A stretch of DNA of 22,775 nt from an uncultured Eubacteriales bacterium (GCA_902796565.1 CADBPP010000194.1:1-22775); one strand, 5' to 3'; counted from the stretch's first letter, positions 1-8,152 are shown. A program made the numbers and translations. The notes: a model not told the origin generated them from the letters alone.

Positions 1-35
1 GATATCGTTCCTATTCTTCTCTCGTTATCTGACAT
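1..35 (-). CDS. N-terminal start of an unknown gene, truncated by the window edge
   Basis: A leftward ATG at 35-33 opens a frame reading M-S-D-N-E-R-R-I-G-T-I that is still open at the window edge. A purine-rich ribosome site (GGAAAGGA, about 43-50) lies 7-8 bases upstream, and a promoter-like pair lies at about 115-143. Only eleven residues are visible, so no function can be assigned. I call it a gene because start, ribosome site and promoter are all in the right order. Confidence 0.5.
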   Translation of the reverse strand, partial: MSDNERRIGTI

Positions 36-114
36 GAATGATTCCTTTCCGCGGAGGCCGGGACCGAGCACAGATGCAGCGGCATACGGTTCCGCATATG
101 AAAAATACCTATAA

Positions 115-143
115 AATTTACCATCATTGACCGTTATTGTCAA
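115..143 (-). promoter_or_regulatory. Promoter for the gene leaving the window at the left edge
   Basis: On the minus strand there is a perfect TTGACA (138-143), a 17-base spacer, and TAAATT (115-120, 4 of 6 consensus bases). This would give a leader of about 70 bases before the ATG at 35. A 6-bp inverted repeat (ATTGAC at 126-131 and GTCAAT at 139-144) overlaps the -35 box and could be a regulator site. A weaker plus-strand pair (TTGACC 127-132, TATAAG 149-154, 16-base spacer) overlaps it, but no gene follows in that direction. Confidence 0.5.
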
Positions 144-223
144 TATATTATAAGGCAGAAAGAAGAATTCGAATGCATGAAACGAACTATATTAAGCACA
201 GGCAGGATTCTTCCTTATTACTT

Positions 224-253
224 AAGAAACGCCCCCGGGTCCATCCCGGAGGC
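224..253 (-). terminator. Intrinsic terminator of the alpha/beta-hydrolase gene
   Basis: Just after the hydrolase stop codon, the minus strand reads GCCTCCGGG, loop ATGGA, CCCGGGGGC (arms 245-253 and 231-239, one G-T wobble), then GTTTCTT. The U-tract is short and interrupted, but position and stem strength fit a terminator. Confidence 0.6.
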
Positions 254-263
254 GAAGCCGTCC

Positions 264-1916
264 TCATGAGCGCTTCCAGCCCTCACCGAAGTCCCTGCTG
301 GCTCCCTTCGGCGTGAACTGGGCGGAATTCAGTCCCGCAGTGCCGCTTCCCGGGACGATGGTGCCGTCCGGCTGTCTCCCGAGCCATGGCCTGAGAAGGC
401 CCTCCGCCTTCGGGCGGGATTCGGCCTCGCTCCTTCTTCTTGAGAACAGCCACTCGAAGGTATAGGGCAGACGGTACGCGTACTTCCATGTGGACATATG
501 GGTGCCGCGGGTGAGGATTATCCTGCTGATCCCTCCCCCCGGGAGCGATGTATCTCTGTCAAGGAGCTCCCGCTCCAGCCTCTGCTGCTCCTCCAAAGGA
601 AGATACGGATCCCACCCCGCCGAAGAGACCGGAGCGCCGGCGGCGGCGAAGTACTCCTGGGCGTAGTCCCATTCTCCCGACGCCATCACATCGTCTGCGC
701 AGGTCACCGCCAGGACGTTGTCGTCGGATATCATGTAATACCAGTTCGGATAGTTTTCCCTGTCCAGCCCGAAGCCGGAAAAGCTCACCGGATCGTTCTC
801 AGGGCTCCTGGCGGGGGCTCCGCCGTGCTGGAAGTCCTTGTCGTAGCTGGAGGACCACTGGGATCCCGCCACAGCGATGCCGGCGAAGAAGTTGTCCCTC
901 TGGGAAGCCATGTACAGCGCCGCCATCCCGCCCATGGACTGTCCGGTGGCATATATCCTCTCCCGGTCGATATATTCCCCGTAGCGTTGCAGGACGTCAT
1001 CGATGAGCTGCCAGATGGCGGGATTGGCCTCGCTGGAGGCGACCAGGTCATCGGTGGTCCGCCTTATCTCCTCTATCTGGGGGACGATCACGATGGATGG
1101 ATCCTTTTCCTGAACGGCCTTGGAGGACAGTATCACTGCGGCCCTGGAGGAAGTGAGAGCGGCCATCGGATCCTCGTCATTGGCTCCGGCGTGCTCCATA
1201 TGTATCACGAGGCATATCCTGCCCCTGTTTGATTCCATCACGTCCCTTCCGGGAACATAAATGGCGTAGGGAAGTATGAAATCGTGATATTTCCCGTCAT
1301 ACTCGCTGTAGCAGTCCTTCGCCGGGAAGCCTCCCCTGTCCTTGTAGCAGAGGGTCCAGCCGGAGCCCTCACCGAACTCGGGAAGAAGGATGCTTTCCTT
1401 GTCAGCCACCGCCTCCGGCTCGCCCCTCCTGAAGGGATTGTCCGAAGGGATCATCCGGAAGTTGGCGAACACGTCATCGGAAGGTCCGATCTCTGTTCCG
1501 TCCTGGCACCTGAGAGTGCCCGCCTGCTTCGCGCTGACCGCCATGCTGGAGGTATATGAAAGGTTCTGTCCGGAAAGCATGTATTCCGTATTGACCCTGA
1601 GCACCACGAATCTTCCGGGACAGACGCGCCCTGTATCCCTGCATTCATCGGTGACATATGCCCCGGTGAGACATCCTTCGTTTCCGGGGATACCGTCGAA
1701 GTCCAGTTCGATCGCCCCGCCGAAGCCCTTTTCCCTCTCCTGCATCATGACGTAATCGTCTATGATGAAGCAGTCCGTAAGATCCTGACCCGGATCGATC
1801 TCCCTGTCATATTCCAGGATAACAGCCGAGACTTTCGCCCCCTCAAGGTCCACATATCCCCACGCGAAGATGCCCTTTACGGTCTCTTCCGCCGTTGTCA
1901 TTCTTTCTTCCGTCAT
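264..1916 (-). CDS. Large alpha/beta-hydrolase, esterase / prolyl-oligopeptidase-like
   Basis: A serine hydrolase of about 550 residues. The nucleophile elbow G-Q-S-M-G-G lies near residue 325, followed by a helix and the A-V-A-G-S-Q-W segment usual in polyhydroxybutyrate-depolymerase and prolyl-oligopeptidase-like esterases. The likely catalytic His is in R-G-T-H-M-S-T-W (about residue 472); an acidic candidate is S-D-D-N near 395. The first 120 or so residues look like a beta-rich domain, as in EstA-type esterases with an Ig-like N-terminal domain (inference). I see no signal peptide or membrane segment, so the protein is probably cytoplasmic. Start is uncertain: GTG at 1925, ATG at 1916 and ATG at 1901 are all possible; I prefer 1916, preceded by GAGAG/AGTGG. 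No promoter is obvious upstream, so it may depend on a weak start or on read-through from the exporter genes. Substrate is unknown. Confidence 0.8.
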   Translation of the reverse strand: MTEERMTTAEETVKGIFAWGYVDLEGAKVSAVILEYDREIDPGQDLTDCFIIDDYVMMQEREKGFGGAIELDFDGIPGNEGCLTGAYVTDECRDTGRVCPGRFVVLRVNTEYMLSGQNLSYTSSMAVSAKQAGTLRCQDGTEIGPSDDVFANFRMIPSDNPFRRGEPEAVADKESILLPEFGEGSGWTLCYKDRGGFPAKDCYSEYDGKYHDFILPYAIYVPGRDVMESNRGRICLVIHMEHAGANDEDPMAALTSSRAAVILSSKAVQEKDPSIVIVPQIEEIRRTTDDLVASSEANPAIWQLIDDVLQRYGEYIDRERIYATGQSMGGMAALYMASQRDNFFAGIAVAGSQWSSSYDKDFQHGGAPARSPENDPVSFSGFGLDRENYPNWYYMISDDNVLAVTCADDVMASGEWDYAQEYFAAAGAPVSSAGWDPYLPLEEQQRLERELLDRDTSLPGGGISRIILTRGTHMSTWKYAYRLPYTFEWLFSRRRSEAESRPKAEGLLRPWLGRQPDGTIVPGSGTAGLNSAQFTPKGASRDFGEGWKRS

Positions 1917-1963
1917 TTTATCCACTCTCTCGAAAATCGTTTTCCTGCATAGGGCAGGTCCCT

Positions 1964-1988
1964 AAAAAAGGGCGCGATAAACGCGCCC
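1964..1988 (-). terminator. Intrinsic terminator of the marR-ABC exporter operon
   Basis: On the minus strand GGGCGCG, loop TTTAT, CGCGCCC (arms 1982-1988 and 1970-1976) is followed by six T residues (1964-1969). It lies 18 bases after the stop of the second exporter gene, a textbook rho-independent terminator. Confidence 0.9.
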
Positions 1989-2005
1989 GTAAATATCCGC
2001 TTCGA

Positions 2006-3841
2006 TCAGAGCTCTTCCGCGTTGACGAACTGGCTCGTCCACAGCTGTGCGTAGAATCCGCCCGCTTCCAGCAGTCCCTCATGGGTGCCGGACTCGACGA
2101 TGTCTCCGTCCTTCATGACCAGTATCACATCGGCGTTGCGGATGGTGGAAAGCCTGTGGGCTATGGTAAATGAAGTCCTTCCCTTCGTAAGGGCGTCCAT
2201 GGCGTCCTGAACGATCTGTTCCGTTCTGGTATCGACGGAACTCGTAGCCTCGTCCAGTATCAGCAAAGGAGCGTTCCTTATCATTGCCCTGGCAATGGTG
2301 ATCAGCTGCCGCTGTCCCGCGGAAAGATTGCTGTCATCCGTGAGCACCGTGTCATATCCGTCCGGCAGAGAACTGATGAAGTGGTGCAGTCCCACCGCCT
2401 TGCAGGCTTCCACCACCTGCTCGTCGGTGACTCCCTTCATGCTGTATACGATATTGTCCTTTATGCTGCCCTCGAAGAGCCATGTGTCCTGGAGCACCAT
2501 GCAGAACTGATCATGCACGTTCTCCCTGGGAACATCCCGGGTATTGACGCCGTCGATGGTGATCGTGCCGGAATCTATGTCGTAGAAGCGCATCAGCAGG
2601 TTCACCATGGTGGTCTTTCCGGCTCCGGTGGGACCGACTATGGCCACCTTCTGTCCGGGCTTGATCTCCGCAGAGAAGTCGTGGATGACCGGTTTGTCGG
2701 GAACATATCCGAAGTGGACATGATCGAAGTTCACCAGGCCGTCGACGTTGCTCAGCAGGTTCGGCTTCGCGCTCTCGTTCTCCATCTCTTCCTCGCCGAG
2801 GAAGCTGAAGATCCTCTCCGCAGCCGCTGTGGCGGACTGTACGCTGGTGGCCGCCTGGGCTATCTGGCCGAGGGGCTGGGTGAACATCTTCACGTAGAGG
2901 ATGAACGCTATGACGGTACCGAAACGGATCACGCCGTTACGGACCATGATGGCGCCGAGGACGCAGATGGCGACATATCCCGCGTTGGAAAGGAATTCCA
3001 TTACAGGGCGCATGATGCCGCTGATGAACTGGCTCTTCCAGTTGTTCTCATACAGGTGACGGTTCAGTATCTCGAATTCCTCGATGGACTGGGCCTCGCC
3101 GTTGTAAGCCTTGACTATCACATGGCCGGCGTACATCTCCTCGATATGTCCGTTGATCAGTCCGAGGTAGGTCTGGCGGCGGGTGAAGAACTTCTGCGAA
3201 CGGCTGATGACTATCTTCATCATGAAGAATCCGGAAAGCGAGCATACGATGGCGATGCCGCTGAGGGTCACGTTCGTAAGGAGCATCATTATCAGGCAGC
3301 CCAGGAAGGTGGTCATGGATGAGACTATCTCGCTGGCCGCGTGGTTGAGGCTCATGCCTATGGTGTCGACGTCATTGGTGACACGGCTGAGAAGATCTCC
3401 GAATGAAGACGAGTCGAACCTCCTGAGGGGGATCCGGTTGAGTTTCTTCGAGATCTCGTTTCTCATGTAGCGCATGGTGTTCTGGGTGGCGTTCGTCAGC
3501 ACCAGGCTCTGCACCAGGGAGATCAGCGAGCTTCCCAGATAGAAGCACATGACCAGTACGGAGATCCTTATGATCCCGCTGAGGTCCATCCTGCCGGAGG
3601 ACATGCCGTCCTCGATGAGGTTCGTGATCTTCCTCATGTTGTCGGGTCCGAACAGCTGCAGCAGGACTCCGACTATCGCGCATGTAAATGCTATGGCATA
3701 CTGGGGCAGGAACACTCTGAGGTATGAAAGGAGCTGTTTGATGGTCCCCTTGAAGTCTCTCGGCTTCTCGTTGACCCTCATTCTGCCTCCGCCGCCCTGT
3801 CTTATCTTGGCTTCTCCAAGCTTATACTCATTTTTGGCCAT
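2006..3841 (-). CDS. ABC exporter half-transporter, subunit 2 (membrane domain plus ATPase with canonical catalytic Glu)
   Basis: A 611-residue fused membrane/ATPase protein of the multidrug-exporter (type IV ABC) family. The N-terminal half holds about six hydrophobic segments. The ATPase half shows Walker A G-P-T-G-A-G-K-T, signature L-S-A-G-Q (not the usual LSGGQ), Walker B L-L-I-L-D-E with the catalytic Glu, and the switch His in I-A-H-R-L-S-T. Its start overlaps the stop of the upstream subunit by one base (TAATG), so translation is coupled. Together the two proteins fit a heterodimeric exporter of the LmrCD / BmrCD / TM287-288 kind. In that arrangement this subunit's Glu pairs with the partner's VSGGQ to form the active ATP site. 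The preceding MarR regulator suggests export of a toxic small molecule (inference); the substrate cannot be told from sequence. Confidence 0.92.
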   Translation of the reverse strand: MAKNEYKLGEAKIRQGGGGRMRVNEKPRDFKGTIKQLLSYLRVFLPQYAIAFTCAIVGVLLQLFGPDNMRKITNLIEDGMSSGRMDLSGIIRISVLVMCFYLGSSLISLVQSLVLTNATQNTMRYMRNEISKKLNRIPLRRFDSSSFGDLLSRVTNDVDTIGMSLNHAASEIVSSMTTFLGCLIMMLLTNVTLSGIAIVCSLSGFFMMKIVISRSQKFFTRRQTYLGLINGHIEEMYAGHVIVKAYNGEAQSIEEFEILNRHLYENNWKSQFISGIMRPVMEFLSNAGYVAICVLGAIMVRNGVIRFGTVIAFILYVKMFTQPLGQIAQAATSVQSATAAAERIFSFLGEEEMENESAKPNLLSNVDGLVNFDHVHFGYVPDKPVIHDFSAEIKPGQKVAIVGPTGAGKTTMVNLLMRFYDIDSGTITIDGVNTRDVPRENVHDQFCMVLQDTWLFEGSIKDNIVYSMKGVTDEQVVEACKAVGLHHFISSLPDGYDTVLTDDSNLSAGQRQLITIARAMIRNAPLLILDEATSSVDTRTEQIVQDAMDALTKGRTSFTIAHRLSTIRNADVILVMKDGDIVESGTHEGLLEAGGFYAQLWTSQFVNAEEL

Positions 3842-5616
3842 TACTGCAGTTCCTCCTCTGAAAGCTGAGTGTAGGCGATCTGACGGTAGACCTCACAGTC
3901 CTTCATCAGTTCGCTGTGGGTACCCATACCCACCATTTTGCCTTCATCCAGGACGATGATCCTGTCGGCGTCCCTTATGGTACCGATACGCTGCGCGACT
4001 ATAAGGGTCGTGGCACCCTGGGTGTATTCCTTCAGAGCCGCTCTGAGGGTACGGTCAGTCTGGTAGTCCAGAGCTGAGAATGTATCGTCGAAAATGTAGA
4101 TCTCCGGATCTCTGAAGATGGCTCTCGCGATGGAGAGGCGCTGCTTCTGACCTCCGGATACGTTCGTTCCGCCTCTTGTGATCTCGGCGTCATAGCCGTC
4201 ATCCAGGGCTTCCACGAAGTTCTTGGCCTGAGCGACCTCCACGGCCTTCTTTATCTTTTCCCTTGTCTCTTCTTCATCGTATGTATTGAAGCTGCTGCCG
4301 TAGTCCACGTTGTCCGCGATGGTACCGGTGAAGAGCACCGCCCTCTGGGGAGCGTATCCCACCAGGGCCCTGAGGGCTTTCTGATCGTATTCCCTCACGT
4401 CGACTCCGTCCACCAGCACCTCTCCTTCCCGTACGTCATAGAAACGCGGGATGAGGTTGACCAGGGATGTCTTGCCGCTTCCCGTGGCTCCGATGAATGC
4501 CACGGTCTCTCCCTTTTTAGCCGTGAAGCTGATGTTTGAAATGACATCGCCCTCGGTACCGGGATAACGGAAGCTGACGTTTCTGAATTCCACTGTGCCT
4601 TCTTCGCCTTCGAGGCCCTTCATGCGTTCTCCGTCGGTGATGCTGGGCTCGGTATCCAGCACCTCGAGAAGTCTCTCGCAGCATACCGTGGCCCTCGGGA
4701 TGGTATTGAAGATCATGTTCAGGCTCATGAAGCTGAACAGGATCCTTCCGGCGTAGTTGGAGAACACCACCATCTCTGAGAATGTGGTCAGGGCTTCGCC
4801 GGTGCCCAGCATCCTGGAGATGATGAAGGCTCCCACGAGGTAGATGCCCACGTTGAGTCCGTTATGCACGAAGCGCATGGTGGGGTGCATGACAGCCATC
4901 GCATAGTGTGCCTGCAGGGCGTTGTTCGTCAGGTTGTCGTTGGCCTGGGCGAACTTGCCTTCCTGGTATTCCTCGGCGTTGTATGCCCTGATGACCCTGA
5001 TGCCGGTGAGGTTCTCACGGGTGGCTCGGTTCAGATCGTCTGTAAGAGTCTGCATCCGTCTGAAACGCGGATGAGCGTACTTGATGACGTAGATCACCGC
5101 CAGGATGACGATGAACACGGCTCCAGATGTGACCGCCGTCCACTCCCAGTGCTTGCCCCAGATCTTGATCAGCGCGATCGTGACCGTGATGGGCACCCTG
5201 ATGACCATGGTGAAGCCTCTGGACACGAAGTTCTGGATCTGCTGCACGTCGTTCGTGGAACGGGTGATCAGCGATGCGGTCGAGAAGCGGTCGATCTCTT
5301 CCAGGGAGAAGCTCTCCACCTTATGGAAGATGTCGCTTCTCAGATGCATCGAGAAGGTGGCCGCCAGGCGGGAACTGACAAAGCCCGCGCAGAACGAGAT
5401 GCACATGCTGAGCACCGCGCATGCCAGCATCATTCCGCCCGCTCTTACGATGTCGGAGACAGCGCTTCCTTCTGTCTTTACCAGTCTCGTTATCTCCGAC
5501 ATATAATCCGGGATCTTAAGATCCGTCCAAACCTGGAAAATCACCAGGCAGAAGCTGCAGCACATAAGTATGACTTCTGTGCGCCGCATTCTTTTGATAA
5601 TCCTTATCATTGACAT
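3841..5616 (-). CDS. ABC exporter half-transporter, subunit 1 (degenerate ATP site)
   Basis: A 591-residue membrane/ATPase fusion and partner of the gene downstream. The ATPase domain has Walker A G-A-T-G-S-G-K-T, signature V-S-G-G-Q, and Walker B I-Y-I-F-D-D, where Asp replaces the catalytic Glu. The switch residue is Gln (I-V-A-Q-R-I) instead of His. These changes mark the non-catalytic half of a heterodimeric exporter, matching the intact Walker B and altered signature (LSAGQ) of the partner. The gene begins 22 bases after the marR stop; an AGGGGG ribosome site lies about 12 bases before the ATG, rather far. It is therefore read from the marR promoter and presumably repressed by MarR until an inducing ligand is present. 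Confidence 0.92.
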   Translation of the reverse strand: MSMIRIIKRMRRTEVILMCCSFCLVIFQVWTDLKIPDYMSEITRLVKTEGSAVSDIVRAGGMMLACAVLSMCISFCAGFVSSRLAATFSMHLRSDIFHKVESFSLEEIDRFSTASLITRSTNDVQQIQNFVSRGFTMVIRVPITVTIALIKIWGKHWEWTAVTSGAVFIVILAVIYVIKYAHPRFRRMQTLTDDLNRATRENLTGIRVIRAYNAEEYQEGKFAQANDNLTNNALQAHYAMAVMHPTMRFVHNGLNVGIYLVGAFIISRMLGTGEALTTFSEMVVFSNYAGRILFSFMSLNMIFNTIPRATVCCERLLEVLDTEPSITDGERMKGLEGEEGTVEFRNVSFRYPGTEGDVISNISFTAKKGETVAFIGATGSGKTSLVNLIPRFYDVREGEVLVDGVDVREYDQKALRALVGYAPQRAVLFTGTIADNVDYGSSFNTYDEEETREKIKKAVEVAQAKNFVEALDDGYDAEITRGGTNVSGGQKQRLSIARAIFRDPEIYIFDDTFSALDYQTDRTLRAALKEYTQGATTLIVAQRIGTIRDADRIIVLDEGKMVGMGTHSELMKDCEVYRQIAYTQLSEEELQ

Positions 5617-5638
5617 GTGTGCAATAAACCCCCTGTAT

Positions 5639-6052
5639 TCAGTGAATTATTCTTTCCAGGATATCTCCCAGTTTCTGTTTGTCAGCATCCTCCAGGGCCT
5701 CCAGCAGCTTTGAGGCAGTCTGTTTCCTGATCTCAATGAGCTTCTCACAGTCGCCGCGGCCCTTGTCCGTAATGAACACCTGCTGCTCCCTCTTGTCGGT
5801 GGAGCTTCGCTTCCTTTCGATCATTCCGGCATTTTCCAGTTTTTCAAGAACTCCGGTGAGAGACTGGGGCCTGACGTCCATGCGCAGGGCCAGTTCCTTC
5901 TGGGACATGCCGTCGGCTCTGACCAGATGGTGCAGGATCCTTCCTCCCCCCTTGATGCCCTTGTAGCCGCTCTCTTCCAGTACGCGGTGGAAGAGCCTGC
6001 GGTATTCACCGCTTATACGGGCTATCTTTTCCAGCAGATTGATATCCTCCAT
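5639..6052 (-). CDS. MarR-family transcriptional regulator of the ABC exporter operon
   Basis: A 137-residue winged-helix regulator. The DNA-binding part reads S-Q-K-E-L-A-L-R-M-D-V-R-P-Q-S-L-T, then a wing with R-S-S-T-D-K-R, and I-T-D-K-G, typical of MarR. An upstream in-frame ATG at 6130 is ruled out because it lies inside the -10 box of the promoter. The ATG at 6052 has a GGAAGG ribosome site 8 bases away. It is the first gene of an operon with the two exporter subunits. The promoter is followed at once by a long palindrome (6078-6121), so the protein very likely represses its own operon, released by ligand binding, as is known for the family. The ligand is unknown. Confidence 0.92.
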   Translation of the reverse strand: MEDINLLEKIARISGEYRRLFHRVLEESGYKGIKGGGRILHHLVRADGMSQKELALRMDVRPQSLTGVLEKLENAGMIERKRSSTDKREQQVFITDKGRGDCEKLIEIRKQTASKLLEALEDADKQKLGDILERIIH

Positions 6053-6077
6053 TTTGTATTCCTTCCGGGATATATTT

Positions 6078-6121
6078 ATAAGATACCTTATGTTAAAGCG
6101 TATTAACATAAGGTATCTTAT
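6078..6121 (-). promoter_or_regulatory. Double palindromic operator, probable MarR binding site
   Basis: A perfect 19-bp inverted repeat (6078-6096 and 6103-6121, 6-base spacer) sits directly downstream of the marR -10 box. Each arm contains its own pseudo-palindrome of the form ATAAGRTAYCTTAT (6078-6091 and 6108-6121). The site could therefore hold two MarR dimers. MarR operators are typically palindromes of this size at the transcription start. Binding itself is inference. Confidence 0.8.
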
Positions 6122-6130
6122 TATATGCAT

Positions 6131-6159
6131 ATTTTACTAAATCCATTTCTTCAAGTCAA
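6131..6159 (-). promoter_or_regulatory. Promoter of the marR-ABC exporter operon
   Basis: On the minus strand TTGACT (6154-6159), a 17-base spacer, and TAAAAT (6131-6136) make a strong sigma-A-type promoter. The start should fall near 6124, immediately in front of the palindrome at 6078-6121. Confidence 0.8.
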
Positions 6160-6183
6160 TACGGACAACATCATTTTTTACAG

Positions 6184-6213
6184 AAAAAAACGTGTTCCTA
6201 TGAAGGGAACACG
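6184..6213 (-). terminator. Intrinsic terminator after clpX
   Basis: The minus strand reads CGTGTTCC, a 7-base loop, GGAACACG (arms 6206-6213 and 6191-6198), then seven T residues (6184-6190). It lies 10 bases after the clpX stop and separates clpX from the marR promoter. Confidence 0.92.
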
Positions 6214-6222
6214 CTCTTTCGA

Positions 6223-7518
6223 TCATTCTGTCTCTGAAGGGGCAGCTTTTTTCTTTTTGGCATATTTCAGCTTTACATGGTCCATGACTCCCGCGGGATC
6301 GTCCACCGCCCCGGGCGTCACGACGATCTCCTCAAGGCCCTCCATGTCCGGAGCGGAGAACATTATCTCCTGCATGACCTTTTCTATGATGCTCTTGAGG
6401 CCCCTCGCGCCGGTCTTGAGCTCGATGGCTGTGGAGGCGATCTTCCTTACGGCCTCATCCTCAAAGGTGAGCTTTATCCCGTCCATTCCCAGAAGCTCGG
6501 TGTACTGCTTGAGTATGGAGTTTTTGGGCTCGGTCATGATCCTGACAAGGGTATCCTCGTCGAGACCGCTGAGTCCCGCGATCACCGGCAGACGTCCCAC
6601 CAGCTCCGGGATCAGTCCGTAGCGGACCATGTCCTGGGGCGTGACCATCTTCAGCAGCTCGTCCGTTTCCTTATCGCCGTTGTCCATGATGTTCGCCTCG
6701 AAGCCCAGGGACTTGGTAGCGATCCTGGACTGTATGATCTTGTCCAGTCCGTCGAAGGCTCCTCCGCAGATGAACAGGATGTTCGTGGTATCGATGGGTA
6801 TGAACTCCTGCTGGGGATGCTTTCTCCCTCCCTGGGGAGGAACGTTGGCCACGGTGCCTTCCACTATCTTCAGAAGGGCCTGCTGGACACCCTCGCCGGA
6901 TACGTCCCTTGTTATGGACACGTTCTCACCCTTGCGGGCTATCTTGTCTATCTCGTCCACGTAAATGATGCCGTACTGGGCGCGGTCCACGTCGTAGTCC
7001 GCCGCCTGTATGAGCCTGAGAAGGATATTCTCCACATCCTCCCCCACGTATCCCGCCTCGGTGAGGCTGGTGGCGTCCGTTATGGCAAAGGGCACATCCA
7101 GGGCTTTGGCCAGGGTCTGGGCAAGATACGTCTTGCCGCTGCCGGTGGGGCCCACCAGAAGGATGTTGCTCTTTACGATCTCGGTCTCGGATTCCATCCT
7201 GTGGTTGATGACCCTCTTGTAATGGTTGTACACCGCCACGCTGAGGGCTTTCTTGGCGTCGTCCTGCCCGATGACGTACTCGTCCAGGACCGCCTTGATC
7301 TCGGAGGGCTTCTTCACGCTTTCGAGGGTGAAGCCCGACGGATGCTCATGTCCGTCATGACGCCCGCCAAAGGGATCGTCATCTCCGTAAAAGTGCTGGT
7401 AGAGCACATATACGCATTCGTCGCAGATGGCTCCGTAGGGGGTGACCACCAGGTCGCCGGCCTCGCTCTGGGGCTTTCCGCAGAATGAGCATCTCACTTC
7501 ATCTTTTTCTCTGCTCAT
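6223..7518 (-). CDS. clpX: ATP-dependent Clp protease ATP-binding subunit ClpX
   Basis: A 431-residue AAA+ unfoldase that recognises tagged or damaged proteins and feeds them to ClpP in the cytoplasm. The N-terminal zinc-binding domain has Cys10, Cys13, Cys32 and Cys35. Walker A G-P-T-G-S-G-K-T lies at 123-130 and Walker B is I-I-Y-V-D-E-I-D. The pore loop G-Y-V-G-E-D and the R-K-H loop (Q-G-G-R-K-H) are intact. The ClpP-docking loop reads L-G-F, an accepted variant of I-G-F. Length is normal for the family. It is the last gene of the tig-clpP-clpX cluster: its start is 3 bases after the clpP stop, and it is followed by a strong terminator. Confidence 0.98.
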   Translation of the reverse strand: MSREKDEVRCSFCGKPQSEAGDLVVTPYGAICDECVYVLYQHFYGDDDPFGGRHDGHEHPSGFTLESVKKPSEIKAVLDEYVIGQDDAKKALSVAVYNHYKRVINHRMESETEIVKSNILLVGPTGSGKTYLAQTLAKALDVPFAITDATSLTEAGYVGEDVENILLRLIQAADYDVDRAQYGIIYVDEIDKIARKGENVSITRDVSGEGVQQALLKIVEGTVANVPPQGGRKHPQQEFIPIDTTNILFICGGAFDGLDKIIQSRIATKSLGFEANIMDNGDKETDELLKMVTPQDMVRYGLIPELVGRLPVIAGLSGLDEDTLVRIMTEPKNSILKQYTELLGMDGIKLTFEDEAVRKIASTAIELKTGARGLKSIIEKVMQEIMFSAPDMEGLEEIVVTPGAVDDPAGVMDHVKLKYAKKKKAAPSETE

Positions 7519-7521
7519 AGG

Positions 7522-8103
7522 CTACCTCTTTTCCATGACCCTGTCGATCAGCCCGTATTCCAGGGCTTCGGCGCTGCTCATGAAATTGTCCTTTTCCGTA
7601 TCCGCGGCGATGGTCGCAAGGTCCTTTCCCGTCCTTTCGGAAAGGATGGCGTTGAGGGTCTCCCTGGTCCTGAGGAGCCTTCTCGTATAGATCTCCACAT
7701 CGGTGCTCTTTCCCTGGGCTCCCCCGAGGGGCTGGTGGATCATTATCTCGCTGTTGGGAAGGGCGTACCTCTTGCCCTTCGCTCCGCTGGCCAGAAGCAG
7801 GGCTCCCATAGAAGCCGCCTGTCCTATGCAGATGGTGGAAACATCGCATGCGATGAAGTTCATGGTGTCATAGATCGCCAGGCCCGCAGTGACGCTTCCG
7901 CCGGGACTGTTGATGTACAGGCTTATATCCTTCTTCGAGTCATCGGCCTCGAGGAACAGAAGCTGCGCCACCACCAGGTCCGCGGTCTCCTCGGTGATCT
8001 CTCCGGTAAGCATGATGATGCGGTCCTTGAGAAGTCTGGAATAGATATCGTAGCTGCGCTCCCCCTTTGAGGTCTGCTCCACGACCATGGGTATCAAACT
8101 CAT
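7522..8103 (-). CDS. clpP: ATP-dependent Clp protease proteolytic subunit ClpP
   Basis: A 193-residue serine protease subunit that forms the barrel chamber of ClpXP. The catalytic triad is in place: Ser98 in G-Q-A-A-S-M-G, His123 in I-M-I-H-Q-P, and Asp172 in E-K-D-N-F. Length matches the standard ClpP1. An AAGGAGG ribosome site lies just before the ATG. It sits between tig and clpX, the order seen in many bacteria, so folding (trigger factor) and degradation are encoded together. A hairpin before it may lower read-through from tig. Confidence 0.98.
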   Translation of the reverse strand: MSLIPMVVEQTSKGERSYDIYSRLLKDRIIMLTGEITEETADLVVAQLLFLEADDSKKDISLYINSPGGSVTAGLAIYDTMNFIACDVSTICIGQAASMGALLLASGAKGKRYALPNSEIMIHQPLGGAQGKSTDVEIYTRRLLRTRETLNAILSERTGKDLATIAADTEKDNFMSSAEALEYGLIDRVMEKR

Positions 8104-8121
8104 TGTATTTCCTCCTTGTTC

Positions 8122-8152
8122 AAAATGATCCCGTCATCCGTGACGGGATCAT
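8122..8152 (-). terminator. Hairpin between tig and clpP, likely partial terminator
   Basis: A perfect 12-bp stem (8125-8136 and 8141-8152) with a 4-base loop is followed on the minus strand by TTTTG. It lies after the tig stop and directly before the clpP ribosome site, with no room for a separate clpP promoter. I read it as a leaky terminator or RNA-processing/stability hairpin that sets the tig to clpP ratio (inference). Confidence 0.65.

Noticed and set aside
173..313. Plus-strand 46-codon frame after a TTGACC/TATAAG pair
   Set aside because: It runs through the hydrolase terminator hairpin and gene end, has no convincing ribosome site, and the peptide is of random composition.
6053..6130. 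N-terminal extension of the MarR regulator by 26 residues
   Set aside because: The upstream ATG overlaps the promoter's -10 region, so it would not be transcribed; the later ATG has the ribosome site.
6277..7488. A 403-codon plus-strand frame opposite clpX
   Set aside because: Shadow of a textbook ClpX gene, rich in His, Leu and Gly with no motif.
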